A stretch of 64,000 nucleotides of DNA from an uncultured Bacteroidales bacterium (GTDB lineage Bacteria > Bacteroidota > Bacteroidia > Bacteroidales > Bacteroidaceae): the NCBI GenBank assembly GCA_902763885.1, contig CACWTU010000001.1:124001-188000 (forward strand), given 5' to 3'. Below are positions 43,309 through 52,671 of the stretch, one piece after another. Positions within the stretch are counted from its first letter, which is position 1; each line of letters starts with the position of its first letter. The notes below the pieces were generated by a model. The model had not been told where the DNA came from. It worked only from the letters and a program-made list of their open reading frames with translations, and searched no databases. A program made the position numbers and the translations under genes.

Positions 43309-44343
43309 ATGAAGAAGCGTTATCTTTTCCCTGCGGATTATATGGCAGATCCCTCTGTACATGTGTTTAACGGCAGGGTTTACATCTATCCTTCTCATGA
43401 CTGGGAATGTGAAAACGTTGAGAACGACAACGGTGACCAGTACGTGATGAAGGATTATCACGTCCTTTCCACAGATGACATCATGAACGGTCAGGTTGTT
43501 GACCACGGCAAGGTGATAGGCCTGGAGGATATTCCATGGGCAGGTCGCCAGCTTTGGGACTGTGATGTCCAAGAGTATGAAATTGAAGTCCCCACCAATG
43601 CTGAGGAGCAGTCTCAGGGTATGGGTTTCAGCAAGAAAGTTAAGCGTTACATCATGTACTTCCCCATGAAGGACCGCAACGATGTGTTCCATTGGGGTAC
43701 AGCCATCGCTCAGCGTCCTGAGGGCCCGTTCATACCTAATCCTGCACCGGTAGCCGGAAGTTACAGCATCGATATGTGTGCTTTCCGTGATGATGCTGAC
43801 GGTGAAGTTTACGTTTATTTCGGTGGCCTTTGGGGCGGACAGCTTCAGCGCTACAAGGATAACATCCATCTGGAGACCCCGTATCTGCCGGAAGGTAAGG
43901 AGGATGCCCTGCCCAGCCGTTGTGTACGTCTTACCAAGGACGGCTTGAACTTTGCAGAGGCTCCGCGTCCAATCCTGGTTGTTGATGAAAAGGGTAATCC
44001 TCTCAAGGCAGATGATCCCCATCGTTTCTTTGAGGCTTCATGGATGCACAAATACAAAGGCAAGTATTACTTTTCATATTCTACCGGTGACAGCCATTTC
44101 CTGTGCTATGCTACCGGTGACAATCCTTACGGCCCATTCACTTACCAGGGTGTAATCCTTACTCCCGTTGTGGGCTGGACGACTCACCACTCCATTATCG
44201 AGTATAAGGGCAAGTGGTATCTTTTCCATCATGACAGTGTACCTTCAGGCGGTAAGTCATGGCTCCGCAGTCTCAAGGTTTGTGAACTTGAGTATGATGC
44301 AGAGGGCCGCATCAAGACCATCGAGGGTATTGATAAGGAATAA
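43309..44343 (+). CDS. Glycoside hydrolase family 43 protein
   Basis: The 344-residue five-bladed beta-propeller enzyme shows the three GH43 acidic sites: the general base in YMADPSVHVFNGRVYIYPSHD, the pKa-modulating aspartate in SYSIDMCAFRDDADG, and the acid in RFFEASWMHKYKGKYYFSYS. GH43 enzymes act as alpha-L-arabinofuranosidases, beta-xylosidases or arabinanases; the specificity here is not clear. No signal peptide is present, so it should be cytosolic and act on imported oligosaccharides. It heads the SusC/SusD locus, 34 nt before the first FAS1 gene. Confidence 0.9.
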   Translation: MKKRYLFPADYMADPSVHVFNGRVYIYPSHDWECENVENDNGDQYVMKDYHVLSTDDIMNGQVVDHGKVIGLEDIPWAGRQLWDCDVQEYEIEVPTNAEEQSQGMGFSKKVKRYIMYFPMKDRNDVFHWGTAIAQRPEGPFIPNPAPVAGSYSIDMCAFRDDADGEVYVYFGGLWGGQLQRYKDNIHLETPYLPEGKEDALPSRCVRLTKDGLNFAEAPRPILVVDEKGNPLKADDPHRFFEASWMHKYKGKYYFSYSTGDSHFLCYATGDNPYGPFTYQGVILTPVVGWTTHHSIIEYKGKWYLFHHDSVPSGGKSWLRSLKVCELEYDAEGRIKTIEGIDKE

Positions 44344-44377
44344 TTTCATCTTGTATAATATTTAAATTAACTATATA

Positions 44378-47300
44378 ATGAAAAAATTCAAATCTTCTAC
44401 AGGCCGTTTCGGGTTGTTCGGATCTGTCTTGACATTTTTTGCCGTAACATTCGGCATCTCGTCATGCAGACCGGATTTTGACCTTGACAAAAGGTTCCCG
44501 GAGTGGCTCGGTACCAGTATTTACGAGACCTTGAGTGAAGGTTTCGATGGTCACACCTTTAATTATTATGTAAGGCTTATCGATGCTCTTGATCAGAAGA
44601 GCATTCTTGCCAAGACAGGTAGTAGAACGCTTTTCGTTGCTGACGATGTGGCTTTCCAGAGATTCTTGGACAAGTGTCCTATCGCAGGCAATAAAGCTGT
44701 CAGGTTTGAAGACCTGAGTAAGGCTCAGCTCAAGATGATCCTTAAGGGTTCAATGTTGAACAACGTGTTCCAGGTGGCTGCGCTTTCCAGTACTTCAACG
44801 GAAAACGGAGTAAGAATAGGTGACTGCATGCGTAGAGTCTCCACGATGAGTGAATATGACACCGTACGCGTGATTAAGACTGACGATATGCCTAAATCTC
44901 CATATTGGGATTACTTGAGGAATAATCCCAACCGTCAGACAAAAGGTACTATCCTTTTGGAGGATGGAACCAAGAAACCTATGATCTTCTTTGCTCCCAA
45001 GTTCCTGGAGTCAAGAAAGATTACTGATGATGATTACAACTTCCTGTTCAACCTTGGTTCTTACGGTGGCAATGCCAAACCCGGTCGTCTTCCTGACGAT
45101 GCCAGCGTTAACGGTGTCAGGATAGCACTCCAGAACAAGAAATGCTTCAATGGTTTCATCCATGTCATGGAGGATGTGGTCTATCTGCTCCCCAGTATGG
45201 CTGAGTATCTTGCACAGGTTGATGCTGATGGTACTTCCAACACCAAGATATACAGTTCAATCATAGAGCGTTTCTCAGCTCCGTTCTATCCTGAAAATAG
45301 TAGTACTAGTGCTTGGTCCTCAGATAACGCTCATTCAGGTTCTTCCAATTCCAGGAAGATTAGGGACCTTGTAAGAGACAATTATTATGGAACAATGAGT
45401 AACACCATCTCTGAAGCACTTGATCCAAATGGTAACGGAAAGGACTCTGCATTCACAAAGTTATACTTCTCTGCCCGTTATCAGGGTGCCGGTCAGAATA
45501 AGGATACCCTTGCTGTTGATCCCAAGCGTAAGGCCTATCAGAAGTCTGCAGTGCTCAAGTTTGATCCGGGATGGAATTCATATTTCATTTCATCCAGTGC
45601 AGATGATGACGTAGCTCTCCAGGAGGAGATGGCTGTGATGTTTGTTCCTACTGATGATGCATTGATGGATTGGTGGCTGAATGATGCCCAGGGTCAGGAG
45701 ATGAGGGAGAGATACGGAATCCTCGCTTCATGCCCCAGAGACGCTGACTCAGTTGCCAAGGATATGAGTGCCATTGACCTTAATGTAATTGTCAAGCTGA
45801 TAAACAACAGCATGTTTGCTTCACTCTCCAACACCGTACCCAGCAAGTTCAAGGATTTGCTTAATGATGCTCAGGATCCTTTCTTCTCAGATCCAAGTAC
45901 TGCAGTAAATCATTTTGATAATGTGGTAATGTGTTGTAACGGTGCCATATACTTCTCAGATATGGTATTTGTTCCCACTACATACAAATCAGTTTCATAT
46001 CCTGCTCTTGTGAGAGACAGACTTAAGATCATGAACTGGGCTATTGAGGACAATGAGATGCAATTCAGTTATTATCTCAACTCAATGGCTACAGGTTACA
46101 GTCTTTTCCTCCCGGAGGTGAATTTTGTAGATAACCTTGAGACAAAGCTTCGCGACAAGCTTATTTGGGTAGATCCCGCTTCATTCTCTCTCAATAAGAT
46201 GGGTTCTAAAGATGATGAAGGAAATCCTACGGATACAGCACTTATAGCTTTGGCTTTCTATTATGATGAGGATGCAAAGGCTGTAAAGGCTGACTATTAT
46301 AAATATAGTGCTGTCAACAATGTGGTTTACGGAGCCAAGGTCAATTCAACTTCAATCACAAACCTGGCGTTCCTGCGTAACCGTATGGAAGATTTCCTTG
46401 ATTATCATATCATACTGCTCAATGACAAGAACTACTACGCTATGGAAGGCGGCGTTACTCCCGATGCCCAGGGTTATGCATATTTCCGCACCAAGGGCGG
46501 TGGTGTAGTCCGTTTCGCAGCTAACGGATTCGTTGCAAATGGTGATCCTGATCAGGATCTCAGCCCGCTGAATGTAGCCGGCGGTTGGGAGATTGAGCAG
46601 AATCTGCCTGTAGGATTCGTAAAACGTTTCGATATGACTAAGGTTGACGGTAACGGTGTAACATACGTTATTGACAGGCCTATCCAGTCATCAAGAAAAT
46701 CTGTATATGATGTGCTTTCAGACACTTTAACCTATCCTGAGTTCACGGCGTTCTTCAAGTTGATGAATAAAGCCGAGAACAGTGAAGGTCAGAAACTCTT
46801 TGCAGGTGATTATGGTGGCTTGAGCATAAGTTCATACAGATGCGTATCCACATTCAACACTTACAACTATACTATATATGTACCGGATAGTGCTGCCATC
46901 GGGGCTCTTTTGAGAAATAAGGTCTTTTACACACCTGAAGACCTGAACTTGTGGGACAGCCTCTGCTCAAGTGCATGGTGGAATATTTATGAGGATGTTG
47001 CTGCTGCAGATAGGGAAGCTGCATGGAAAGATTCTCTCACTGATTTCTACTCCACATATCTTGGAATAGCTATTGATGAGAGTGATTCTATCCTTGTCTT
47101 TACTAATAAGGAGGAGGATTATAAATACACTCCCTTCAAGAAAAACTTTATCGATGTAAAGCGTGATGAACTTGTAAACTTCCTTAAGTATCATATTCAG
47201 GATAACTCAGTATATACCAATGCAGAGTTCAACAGAGGTCCTGCAGAGTATGAGACTGCATATATGAACCCGAGCAGGCAGTTCGGCAAGCTTAAAGTTA

Positions 47301-47551
47301 CTGTAGATGAGAATATCACCATAACAGATGCTAATAATAATGAACGTCATGTTCTGAAGAACATTGTAGGAGGTGTTCCCCGCTGGAACATCATGACCCG
47401 TGAGTATGTATTCAAGAAATACTCAAGTGACTTTTCCAGCGCAAGCGCCGGTGATTTATCTGATGTCCCCACTACAAAACTTGAGACATCATCGTATGCT
47501 GTAATTCATCTTATAGATGGTGCTTTGTGTAACGGCGAAGTTAAATTTTAA
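44378..47551 (+). CDS. Large FAS1 (fasciclin) repeat lipoprotein
   Basis: The signal peptide ends at the lipobox GISSCRPDFD (cysteine about residue 30), and the acidic residues after the cysteine suit surface export. The 1057 residues appear to hold about four FAS1-like units, each with a hydrophobic strand such as RTLFVADDVAFQRFL, MAVMFVPTDDALMDWWL, or YTIYVPDSAAIGALL, and closing segments like NGFIHVMEDVVYLLP or AVIHLIDGALC. FAS1 domains are adhesive. Placement immediately before a susC gene, repeated downstream, suggests a surface partner of the SusCD complex. The exact number of domains is approximate. Confidence 0.82.
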   Translation: MKKFKSSTGRFGLFGSVLTFFAVTFGISSCRPDFDLDKRFPEWLGTSIYETLSEGFDGHTFNYYVRLIDALDQKSILAKTGSRTLFVADDVAFQRFLDKCPIAGNKAVRFEDLSKAQLKMILKGSMLNNVFQVAALSSTSTENGVRIGDCMRRVSTMSEYDTVRVIKTDDMPKSPYWDYLRNNPNRQTKGTILLEDGTKKPMIFFAPKFLESRKITDDDYNFLFNLGSYGGNAKPGRLPDDASVNGVRIALQNKKCFNGFIHVMEDVVYLLPSMAEYLAQVDADGTSNTKIYSSIIERFSAPFYPENSSTSAWSSDNAHSGSSNSRKIRDLVRDNYYGTMSNTISEALDPNGNGKDSAFTKLYFSARYQGAGQNKDTLAVDPKRKAYQKSAVLKFDPGWNSYFISSSADDDVALQEEMAVMFVPTDDALMDWWLNDAQGQEMRERYGILASCPRDADSVAKDMSAIDLNVIVKLINNSMFASLSNTVPSKFKDLLNDAQDPFFSDPSTAVNHFDNVVMCCNGAIYFSDMVFVPTTYKSVSYPALVRDRLKIMNWAIEDNEMQFSYYLNSMATGYSLFLPEVNFVDNLETKLRDKLIWVDPASFSLNKMGSKDDEGNPTDTALIALAFYYDEDAKAVKADYYKYSAVNNVVYGAKVNSTSITNLAFLRNRMEDFLDYHIILLNDKNYYAMEGGVTPDAQGYAYFRTKGGGVVRFAANGFVANGDPDQDLSPLNVAGGWEIEQNLPVGFVKRFDMTKVDGNGVTYVIDRPIQSSRKSVYDVLSDTLTYPEFTAFFKLMNKAENSEGQKLFAGDYGGLSISSYRCVSTFNTYNYTIYVPDSAAIGALLRNKVFYTPEDLNLWDSLCSSAWWNIYEDVAAADREAAWKDSLTDFYSTYLGIAIDESDSILVFTNKEEDYKYTPFKKNFIDVKRDELVNFLKYHIQDNSVYTNAEFNRGPAEYETAYMNPSRQFGKLKVTVDENITITDANNNERHVLKNIVGGVPRWNIMTREYVFKKYSSDFSSASAGDLSDVPTTKLETSSYAVIHLIDGALCNGEVKF

Positions 47552-47563
47552 TCTGTAAACAAA

Positions 47564-50500
47564 ATGAAGATGAAATATAATAACAGATTATGGAGAGGGG
47601 CTTTGGTGCTGGCTATGACTACCATGCCAAGTTTACTTTTTGCCCAGAAAGCCGGTGATATCATCAGCGGTGTCATTGAAGACAATGATGGTCCTATGAT
47701 GATGGTTAACGTTACTGAGAGAGATGCTGCTGACCGTATCGTAGCACATGCCATTACCGATATTGAAGGTAACTTCTCTTTCCAGTTGAAGAACCCCAAG
47801 GACAGATTGCAGATTTCATACGTAGGTTATGAGACTGTCGATATTCCTATTGACAAGCTTTACTTTGAGATCAAGATGAAAGATCAGTCTGATCTTCCTC
47901 CTGTAGATATCATAGCTGACCGTGTTCTTGAAGGTAACGGACTTCCCATTCCTCTGCGTGAGGTGGCATCGGCCATTACAACCATTAATATGGAGGAGTT
48001 TGAAGGTCTGGGTATGACCACAGTCGATGAGGCTCTTCAGGGTCGTGTTCCGGGACTTGATATCGTGTTCAACTCAGGTGACCTTGGTGCCCGTTCTACC
48101 ATGCACCTTCGTGGTGTGACTACCATGACCGGTGATGCCAACCCGCTGATTGTAGTGGATGGTAACATTTGGGAGATTGAGAGTAACCTTAAGAACAACT
48201 TTGACTACACTAACGAGTCACAGAATACTGAGAAGGTATCTGAGCTCCTTAACATCAATCCTGAGGATATCGCTACCATCAACATTCTTAGGGATGCCGC
48301 CGCTACTGCCATTTGGGGTTCACGCGGTGCCAATGGTGTAATGGAAATCAAGACCAAGCGTGGTTCACGCGGTAAGACCCGTGTAAATTACTCTTATCGT
48401 TTGAACGCCACATGGCAGCCCATGGGTTATACACTCCTCAATGGTGACCAATATACCATGTTCCTTAAGGAGTCCTTCTTTAATCCTAAAATGGATGCCG
48501 CTCTCGTGGATGCTATCCGTGAGATCAACTATGAGGAGGATTTCTCAGAGTACCGTATGTACAACAACAACACCGATTGGGTTGATGCTGTAAAGCAGGT
48601 AGGTCTCCAGCAGGGTCACAACGTCTCAGTATCCGGTGGTGGTGACAAGGCCAACTTCCGTATATCTGCCGGTTATGACCTCCAGCAGGGTTCTGTAATA
48701 GGCCAGAAGATGAACCGTTTCACCACACGTGTGGCATTTGACTACTTCATTTCTGAGCGTATCAAGATCGTTACGAACTTCTCTATGACCTACTCCAAGA
48801 ACAAGCAGAATTCTGCTGCTATCGGAACGGCCATGAAGATGATGCCTAACCTGGCCATCTATTATGAGGATAATAATGACCAGTCAACCGGTGAGTTCTA
48901 CCACATGCTTCCTACAGCCAATGAGAACCTGCCTTCAAACACCAACCCTGTTGCTGAGGCAGCTGAGAAGGAGCAATACAGTACCTCACTTAATGTAAAC
49001 CCGGAGTTCCAACTTGTATATAACCTGCTTGGTCTTGAAAACAACCAGACCAAACTTACATACGATGCACGTGTTACATTCGGTGTTACCAATAGTGATG
49101 GTGACAACTACACACCGTCCAGCCTTTCCAAGAACGGTTTTGCTGACAGCAATGCAAACTCAGTTTCTGCAAACTCAAGCAAGAGTTCTTCAATCGGTAC
49201 CACTCATTCTCTTACCTTCATTCCTCATCTGAACAATCCTAACCATTCGTTCATGATGATGGTAAGATACCAGTTGAATACCAGCAACAGCAAGAACCAG
49301 AGCAACGGTCTGTCAGGACTTCCCTCTAAGTTCAATTCAACAGGTCTGCCGGGTAAGATCAACAACATATCAACCGGTGCAAGCCGCAGCCGCAGCATAA
49401 ACATTACCGGAACTGCTCACTATTCTTATAAGAGTAAGTATTCTCTTGACTTCACATTGCGTTCAGACGGTAACACCCGTTTCGGTGACGCTGCCCGTTG
49501 GGGTACATTCCCTGCAGCATCAGGCCGTTGGAACATAATTGATGAGAAGTTCATGGAGAGAATCCGTCAGTCTGGAATCCTTACCATGTTGGCCGCACGT
49601 TTCAGCTGGGGTCTTCAGGGTAACGCTCCCGGTGGTGACGGCATGTTCTACAGCAAGTATTCCAGCGGTGACTCTTATATGGGTAGCTCCTCAATGGTTC
49701 CTGACAATATCCGCCTGAGCACAATGCAGTGGGAGGAGACCACTTCATGGAACTTAGGATTTGATTTCGGTCTGTTCCGTGACAAACTGAGCGTAGGTGT
49801 TGAGGTTTATGACCGTCATACCACCAATATGCTTAACTCAGGTTACTCCATTCCTTCATCATCAGGTTTCTCATCCCTGTCAGTTGTTAACGGCGGTGAG
49901 ATGCGTAACCAGGGTTGGGAGTTGAGTTTGAATGCCAACCGTATCTTCTCAACAAGACTGTTGGGTAAGGACTTCAACGTAGGCGGTAACATCAACTTTG
50001 CTGACAACACGAACCAGATTCTGGAGATGAATCCTACCATCCTTGAAAAGATGACCAATGACTTTGACTACAAGAACGGTTCTTACCTTTCATACGTAGC
50101 TCTTAAGAATGCATTCGGTTCAATCTATGGATTCAAGAGTCATGGTGTATATCAGTACAGTACATGGAGTGAGGTTGAGGTTCCCGGCGTAAGCGGTCCT
50201 AATGCTCCTGTAGCAAGAGATGCTGAAGGTAACGTCATTGCAATTGAAAAGAACGGTGTAAAATATACCCGTCCTATGATGTATGACTATGGAACCGGAC
50301 GTACCAACTATGAGTTCGTTGGCGGTGATGCCATTTATGAGGACATCAACCATGATGGTAATATCAACGAGCTTGATATTGTTTACTTAGGTAGTTCACT
50401 GCCTAAGCTGAACGGTGGATTCGGTTTCCGTATTTCATGGGGACGTCTCTCTTGGAGTAACCAGTTCAACTTCCGTTATGGTAACAGAATCGTGAATGGT

Positions 50501-50896
50501 TCACGCCAGAATGCTGAGATGATGTACAATACAGACAACACATCAGCTGCCATCAACTGGCGTTGGCGTGTTGAGGGTGATAATACAATCATGCCGCGTG
50601 CCCTCCACCAGTATGGTTATAACTCTCTTGGTTCAGACCGTTATGTTGAGGACGGTTCATTCCTGCGTTGGAACAACACCGTGCTGAACTATTCACTGGA
50701 TCCCAAGATCACCAAAAAGCTTCATGTAAGCAACATAAGCTTCAGCTTCAACCTTAACAATGTGTTGACACTCACCAAGTATTCAGGTTTGGATCCTGAG
50801 AGTGCCGGTAGTGGTGGCCGTGGCAGCGTAGCCAAGGATAACTCACAGACCCCGCGCTCCAAGCAGGCTTCATTCAGTGTTTCTGTACAGTTCTAA
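47564..50896 (+). CDS. SusC-like TonB-dependent outer-membrane transporter, first copy
   Basis: The 1110-residue protein has a signal peptide ending at LLFAQKAG, a carboxypeptidase-D-regulatory-like beta domain (residues about 28-105), a plug (VDEALQGRVPGLDIVF, then DPEDI-type INPEDIATINILRDAAATAIWG and GSRGANGVMEIKTKRG), and a large beta barrel ending in SFSVSVQF with the C-terminal aromatic residue. It should import glycans with energy from TonB. It is 12 nt after the FAS1 gene and 18 nt before susD. Confidence 0.95.
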   Translation: MKMKYNNRLWRGALVLAMTTMPSLLFAQKAGDIISGVIEDNDGPMMMVNVTERDAADRIVAHAITDIEGNFSFQLKNPKDRLQISYVGYETVDIPIDKLYFEIKMKDQSDLPPVDIIADRVLEGNGLPIPLREVASAITTINMEEFEGLGMTTVDEALQGRVPGLDIVFNSGDLGARSTMHLRGVTTMTGDANPLIVVDGNIWEIESNLKNNFDYTNESQNTEKVSELLNINPEDIATINILRDAAATAIWGSRGANGVMEIKTKRGSRGKTRVNYSYRLNATWQPMGYTLLNGDQYTMFLKESFFNPKMDAALVDAIREINYEEDFSEYRMYNNNTDWVDAVKQVGLQQGHNVSVSGGGDKANFRISAGYDLQQGSVIGQKMNRFTTRVAFDYFISERIKIVTNFSMTYSKNKQNSAAIGTAMKMMPNLAIYYEDNNDQSTGEFYHMLPTANENLPSNTNPVAEAAEKEQYSTSLNVNPEFQLVYNLLGLENNQTKLTYDARVTFGVTNSDGDNYTPSSLSKNGFADSNANSVSANSSKSSSIGTTHSLTFIPHLNNPNHSFMMMVRYQLNTSNSKNQSNGLSGLPSKFNSTGLPGKINNISTGASRSRSINITGTAHYSYKSKYSLDFTLRSDGNTRFGDAARWGTFPAASGRWNIIDEKFMERIRQSGILTMLAARFSWGLQGNAPGGDGMFYSKYSSGDSYMGSSSMVPDNIRLSTMQWEETTSWNLGFDFGLFRDKLSVGVEVYDRHTTNMLNSGYSIPSSSGFSSLSVVNGGEMRNQGWELSLNANRIFSTRLLGKDFNVGGNINFADNTNQILEMNPTILEKMTNDFDYKNGSYLSYVALKNAFGSIYGFKSHGVYQYSTWSEVEVPGVSGPNAPVARDAEGNVIAIEKNGVKYTRPMMYDYGTGRTNYEFVGGDAIYEDINHDGNINELDIVYLGSSLPKLNGGFGFRISWGRLSWSNQFNFRYGNRIVNGSRQNAEMMYNTDNTSAAINWRWRVEGDNTIMPRALHQYGYNSLGSDRYVEDGSFLRWNNTVLNYSLDPKITKKLHVSNISFSFNLNNVLTLTKYSGLDPESAGSGGRGSVAKDNSQTPRSKQASFSVSVQF

Positions 50897-50914
50897 TCTT
50901 AATAATAGGATAAT

Positions 50915-52654
50915 ATGAAGAAGATTAAATCATATATACTTGTTGCAATGATGGGACTGACAGTCACATCTTGCGAGGATTTCCTGACCCTAATGCCTCT
51001 TAATGAGGTGGTTCTGGAAAATTTCTGGACTGACTCCAAGGATGTGGAGAGCGTGCTCAGGGGAGCATATGCTGCTCTTGAATCATCTGCTTGCATAAAC
51101 AGGATGGCAGCCTGGGGTGAGTTCCGCTCAGACAACATACTTTATGGTTCTGATAATACTGACAGCAGTGATGACCTGAGTAAGTTCATTAATGAGAACA
51201 TCAATGAGAATAATGAACTTACCACATATCTCTGCTTCTACAAGGCTATAAACTATGCCAATACGGTTCTGCATTTTGCACCTGAGGTACATGCCAAGGA
51301 CCCTAACTATCGTGGTTCACAGTTAAAGGCACATGAGGCTGAGGCCATAGGCATCCGTACCCTTTGCTATTGGTATCTGCTGCGTGCATTCAAGGATATA
51401 CCTTATGTAACCCGTCCTTCTATAGACGATACGCATGATTTCTTTATAGGACAGACTCCTTTTAATCAGGTTCTGGATTCTCTTATCTATGATCTGGATA
51501 AGGTTAAGGACTATGCTCCTATACATTTCTCAGCTAAGCTTGATAATCAGTCTAACTCCTCACGTTTTACACGTTCAGCTTTGTATGCAATGCTTGCTGA
51601 CCTCTATCTCTGGAAACAGGATTGGGACAAGTGTATAGAGTGCTGTGAGTTTGTTGACAGCATAAAGAGAATGGAATATGCTGATCTGTTCGCGGAGAAA
51701 GGTATAGGTTGTAACATCACTCTTATGGCTGGCAAGTATCCGCTTATAAACGGTGCTGATGCCGATAAGCAGTGCGGACGTGCCTATACTGAGATATTCG
51801 GTAGCGGAAACTCCTTTGAATCATTGTTTGAGCTTCCTTTCGGTACAGACGCTGATAACAATTTCGTTTCCACTTATTACAACGGTTCTACTCCTACTGT
51901 AGGTAGAGTCAAGGCATATACTACCGTTGGTAAGAATGGTGAAGCCACTTCAGTATTCAAGACCCAGTATGATACCCGTTATCATGAGGATATACTTAAG
52001 TCAGGTTCAAACTATGGTATCATGAAGTATGTTTACCAGAAGATGGCCTATAAACTGGATGGTGGAACAATGACTCCTACCGACAATCAGAATAGTAACC
52101 GTCCCGGTTCTGTACGTCAGTCAAACGGTGCAGATCCTAACTGGATTATCTATCGTTACTCAGAAGTGCTTCTCATGCAGGCTGAGGCCAAGGTCATGAA
52201 AGCAAAATCATTTGGTACCACCGGTCTTTCAGATTCACTCAACACTGTCAAGAACAACCTGCTTAATGAGGCATTTGAACTTGTAAGCGCTGTTTATGAC
52301 CGTGCTATCTGCAAGGATGTCAATACTCTTGCTCCCAGTCTGGTTATTGGAGACTACAAGAATGTTGATGATTTTGAGACACTGGTGTTTGACGAGCGTC
52401 GTCGTGAACTTCTGTTTGAGGGAAAGCGTTGGTTTGACTTGGTACGCCAGGCTATGCGTAATGGTGATTCCAAGAAAGTTTTCACCGCTGTATCTGGTAA
52501 ATATGAAGGCAATACAAAATCCATTGAGATTAAGTTATCAAATCCCAACGGTCTTTTCCTGCCTATAAACAAGGATGAGGTCAAGATTAATGACAAGCTC
52601 ATACAGAATCCTGCTTACCAGCGTACTGATGAAGTTATCAAGAAAGCTCAATAA
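50915..52654 (+). CDS. SusD/RagB-like nutrient-binding lipoprotein, first copy
   Basis: The lipobox TVTSCEDFLTL lies near residue 21. A SusD helical TPR scaffold follows, with AIGIRTLCYWYLLRAFKDIPYVTRP and RRELLFEGKRWFDLVR, both typical RagB/SusD segments. The 579-residue protein is the surface lid that delivers glycans to the SusC barrel encoded just upstream. Confidence 0.94.
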   Translation: MKKIKSYILVAMMGLTVTSCEDFLTLMPLNEVVLENFWTDSKDVESVLRGAYAALESSACINRMAAWGEFRSDNILYGSDNTDSSDDLSKFINENINENNELTTYLCFYKAINYANTVLHFAPEVHAKDPNYRGSQLKAHEAEAIGIRTLCYWYLLRAFKDIPYVTRPSIDDTHDFFIGQTPFNQVLDSLIYDLDKVKDYAPIHFSAKLDNQSNSSRFTRSALYAMLADLYLWKQDWDKCIECCEFVDSIKRMEYADLFAEKGIGCNITLMAGKYPLINGADADKQCGRAYTEIFGSGNSFESLFELPFGTDADNNFVSTYYNGSTPTVGRVKAYTTVGKNGEATSVFKTQYDTRYHEDILKSGSNYGIMKYVYQKMAYKLDGGTMTPTDNQNSNRPGSVRQSNGADPNWIIYRYSEVLLMQAEAKVMKAKSFGTTGLSDSLNTVKNNLLNEAFELVSAVYDRAICKDVNTLAPSLVIGDYKNVDDFETLVFDERRRELLFEGKRWFDLVRQAMRNGDSKKVFTAVSGKYEGNTKSIEIKLSNPNGLFLPINKDEVKINDKLIQNPAYQRTDEVIKKAQ

Positions 52655-52671
52655 TAAAAAAATAACGATAT

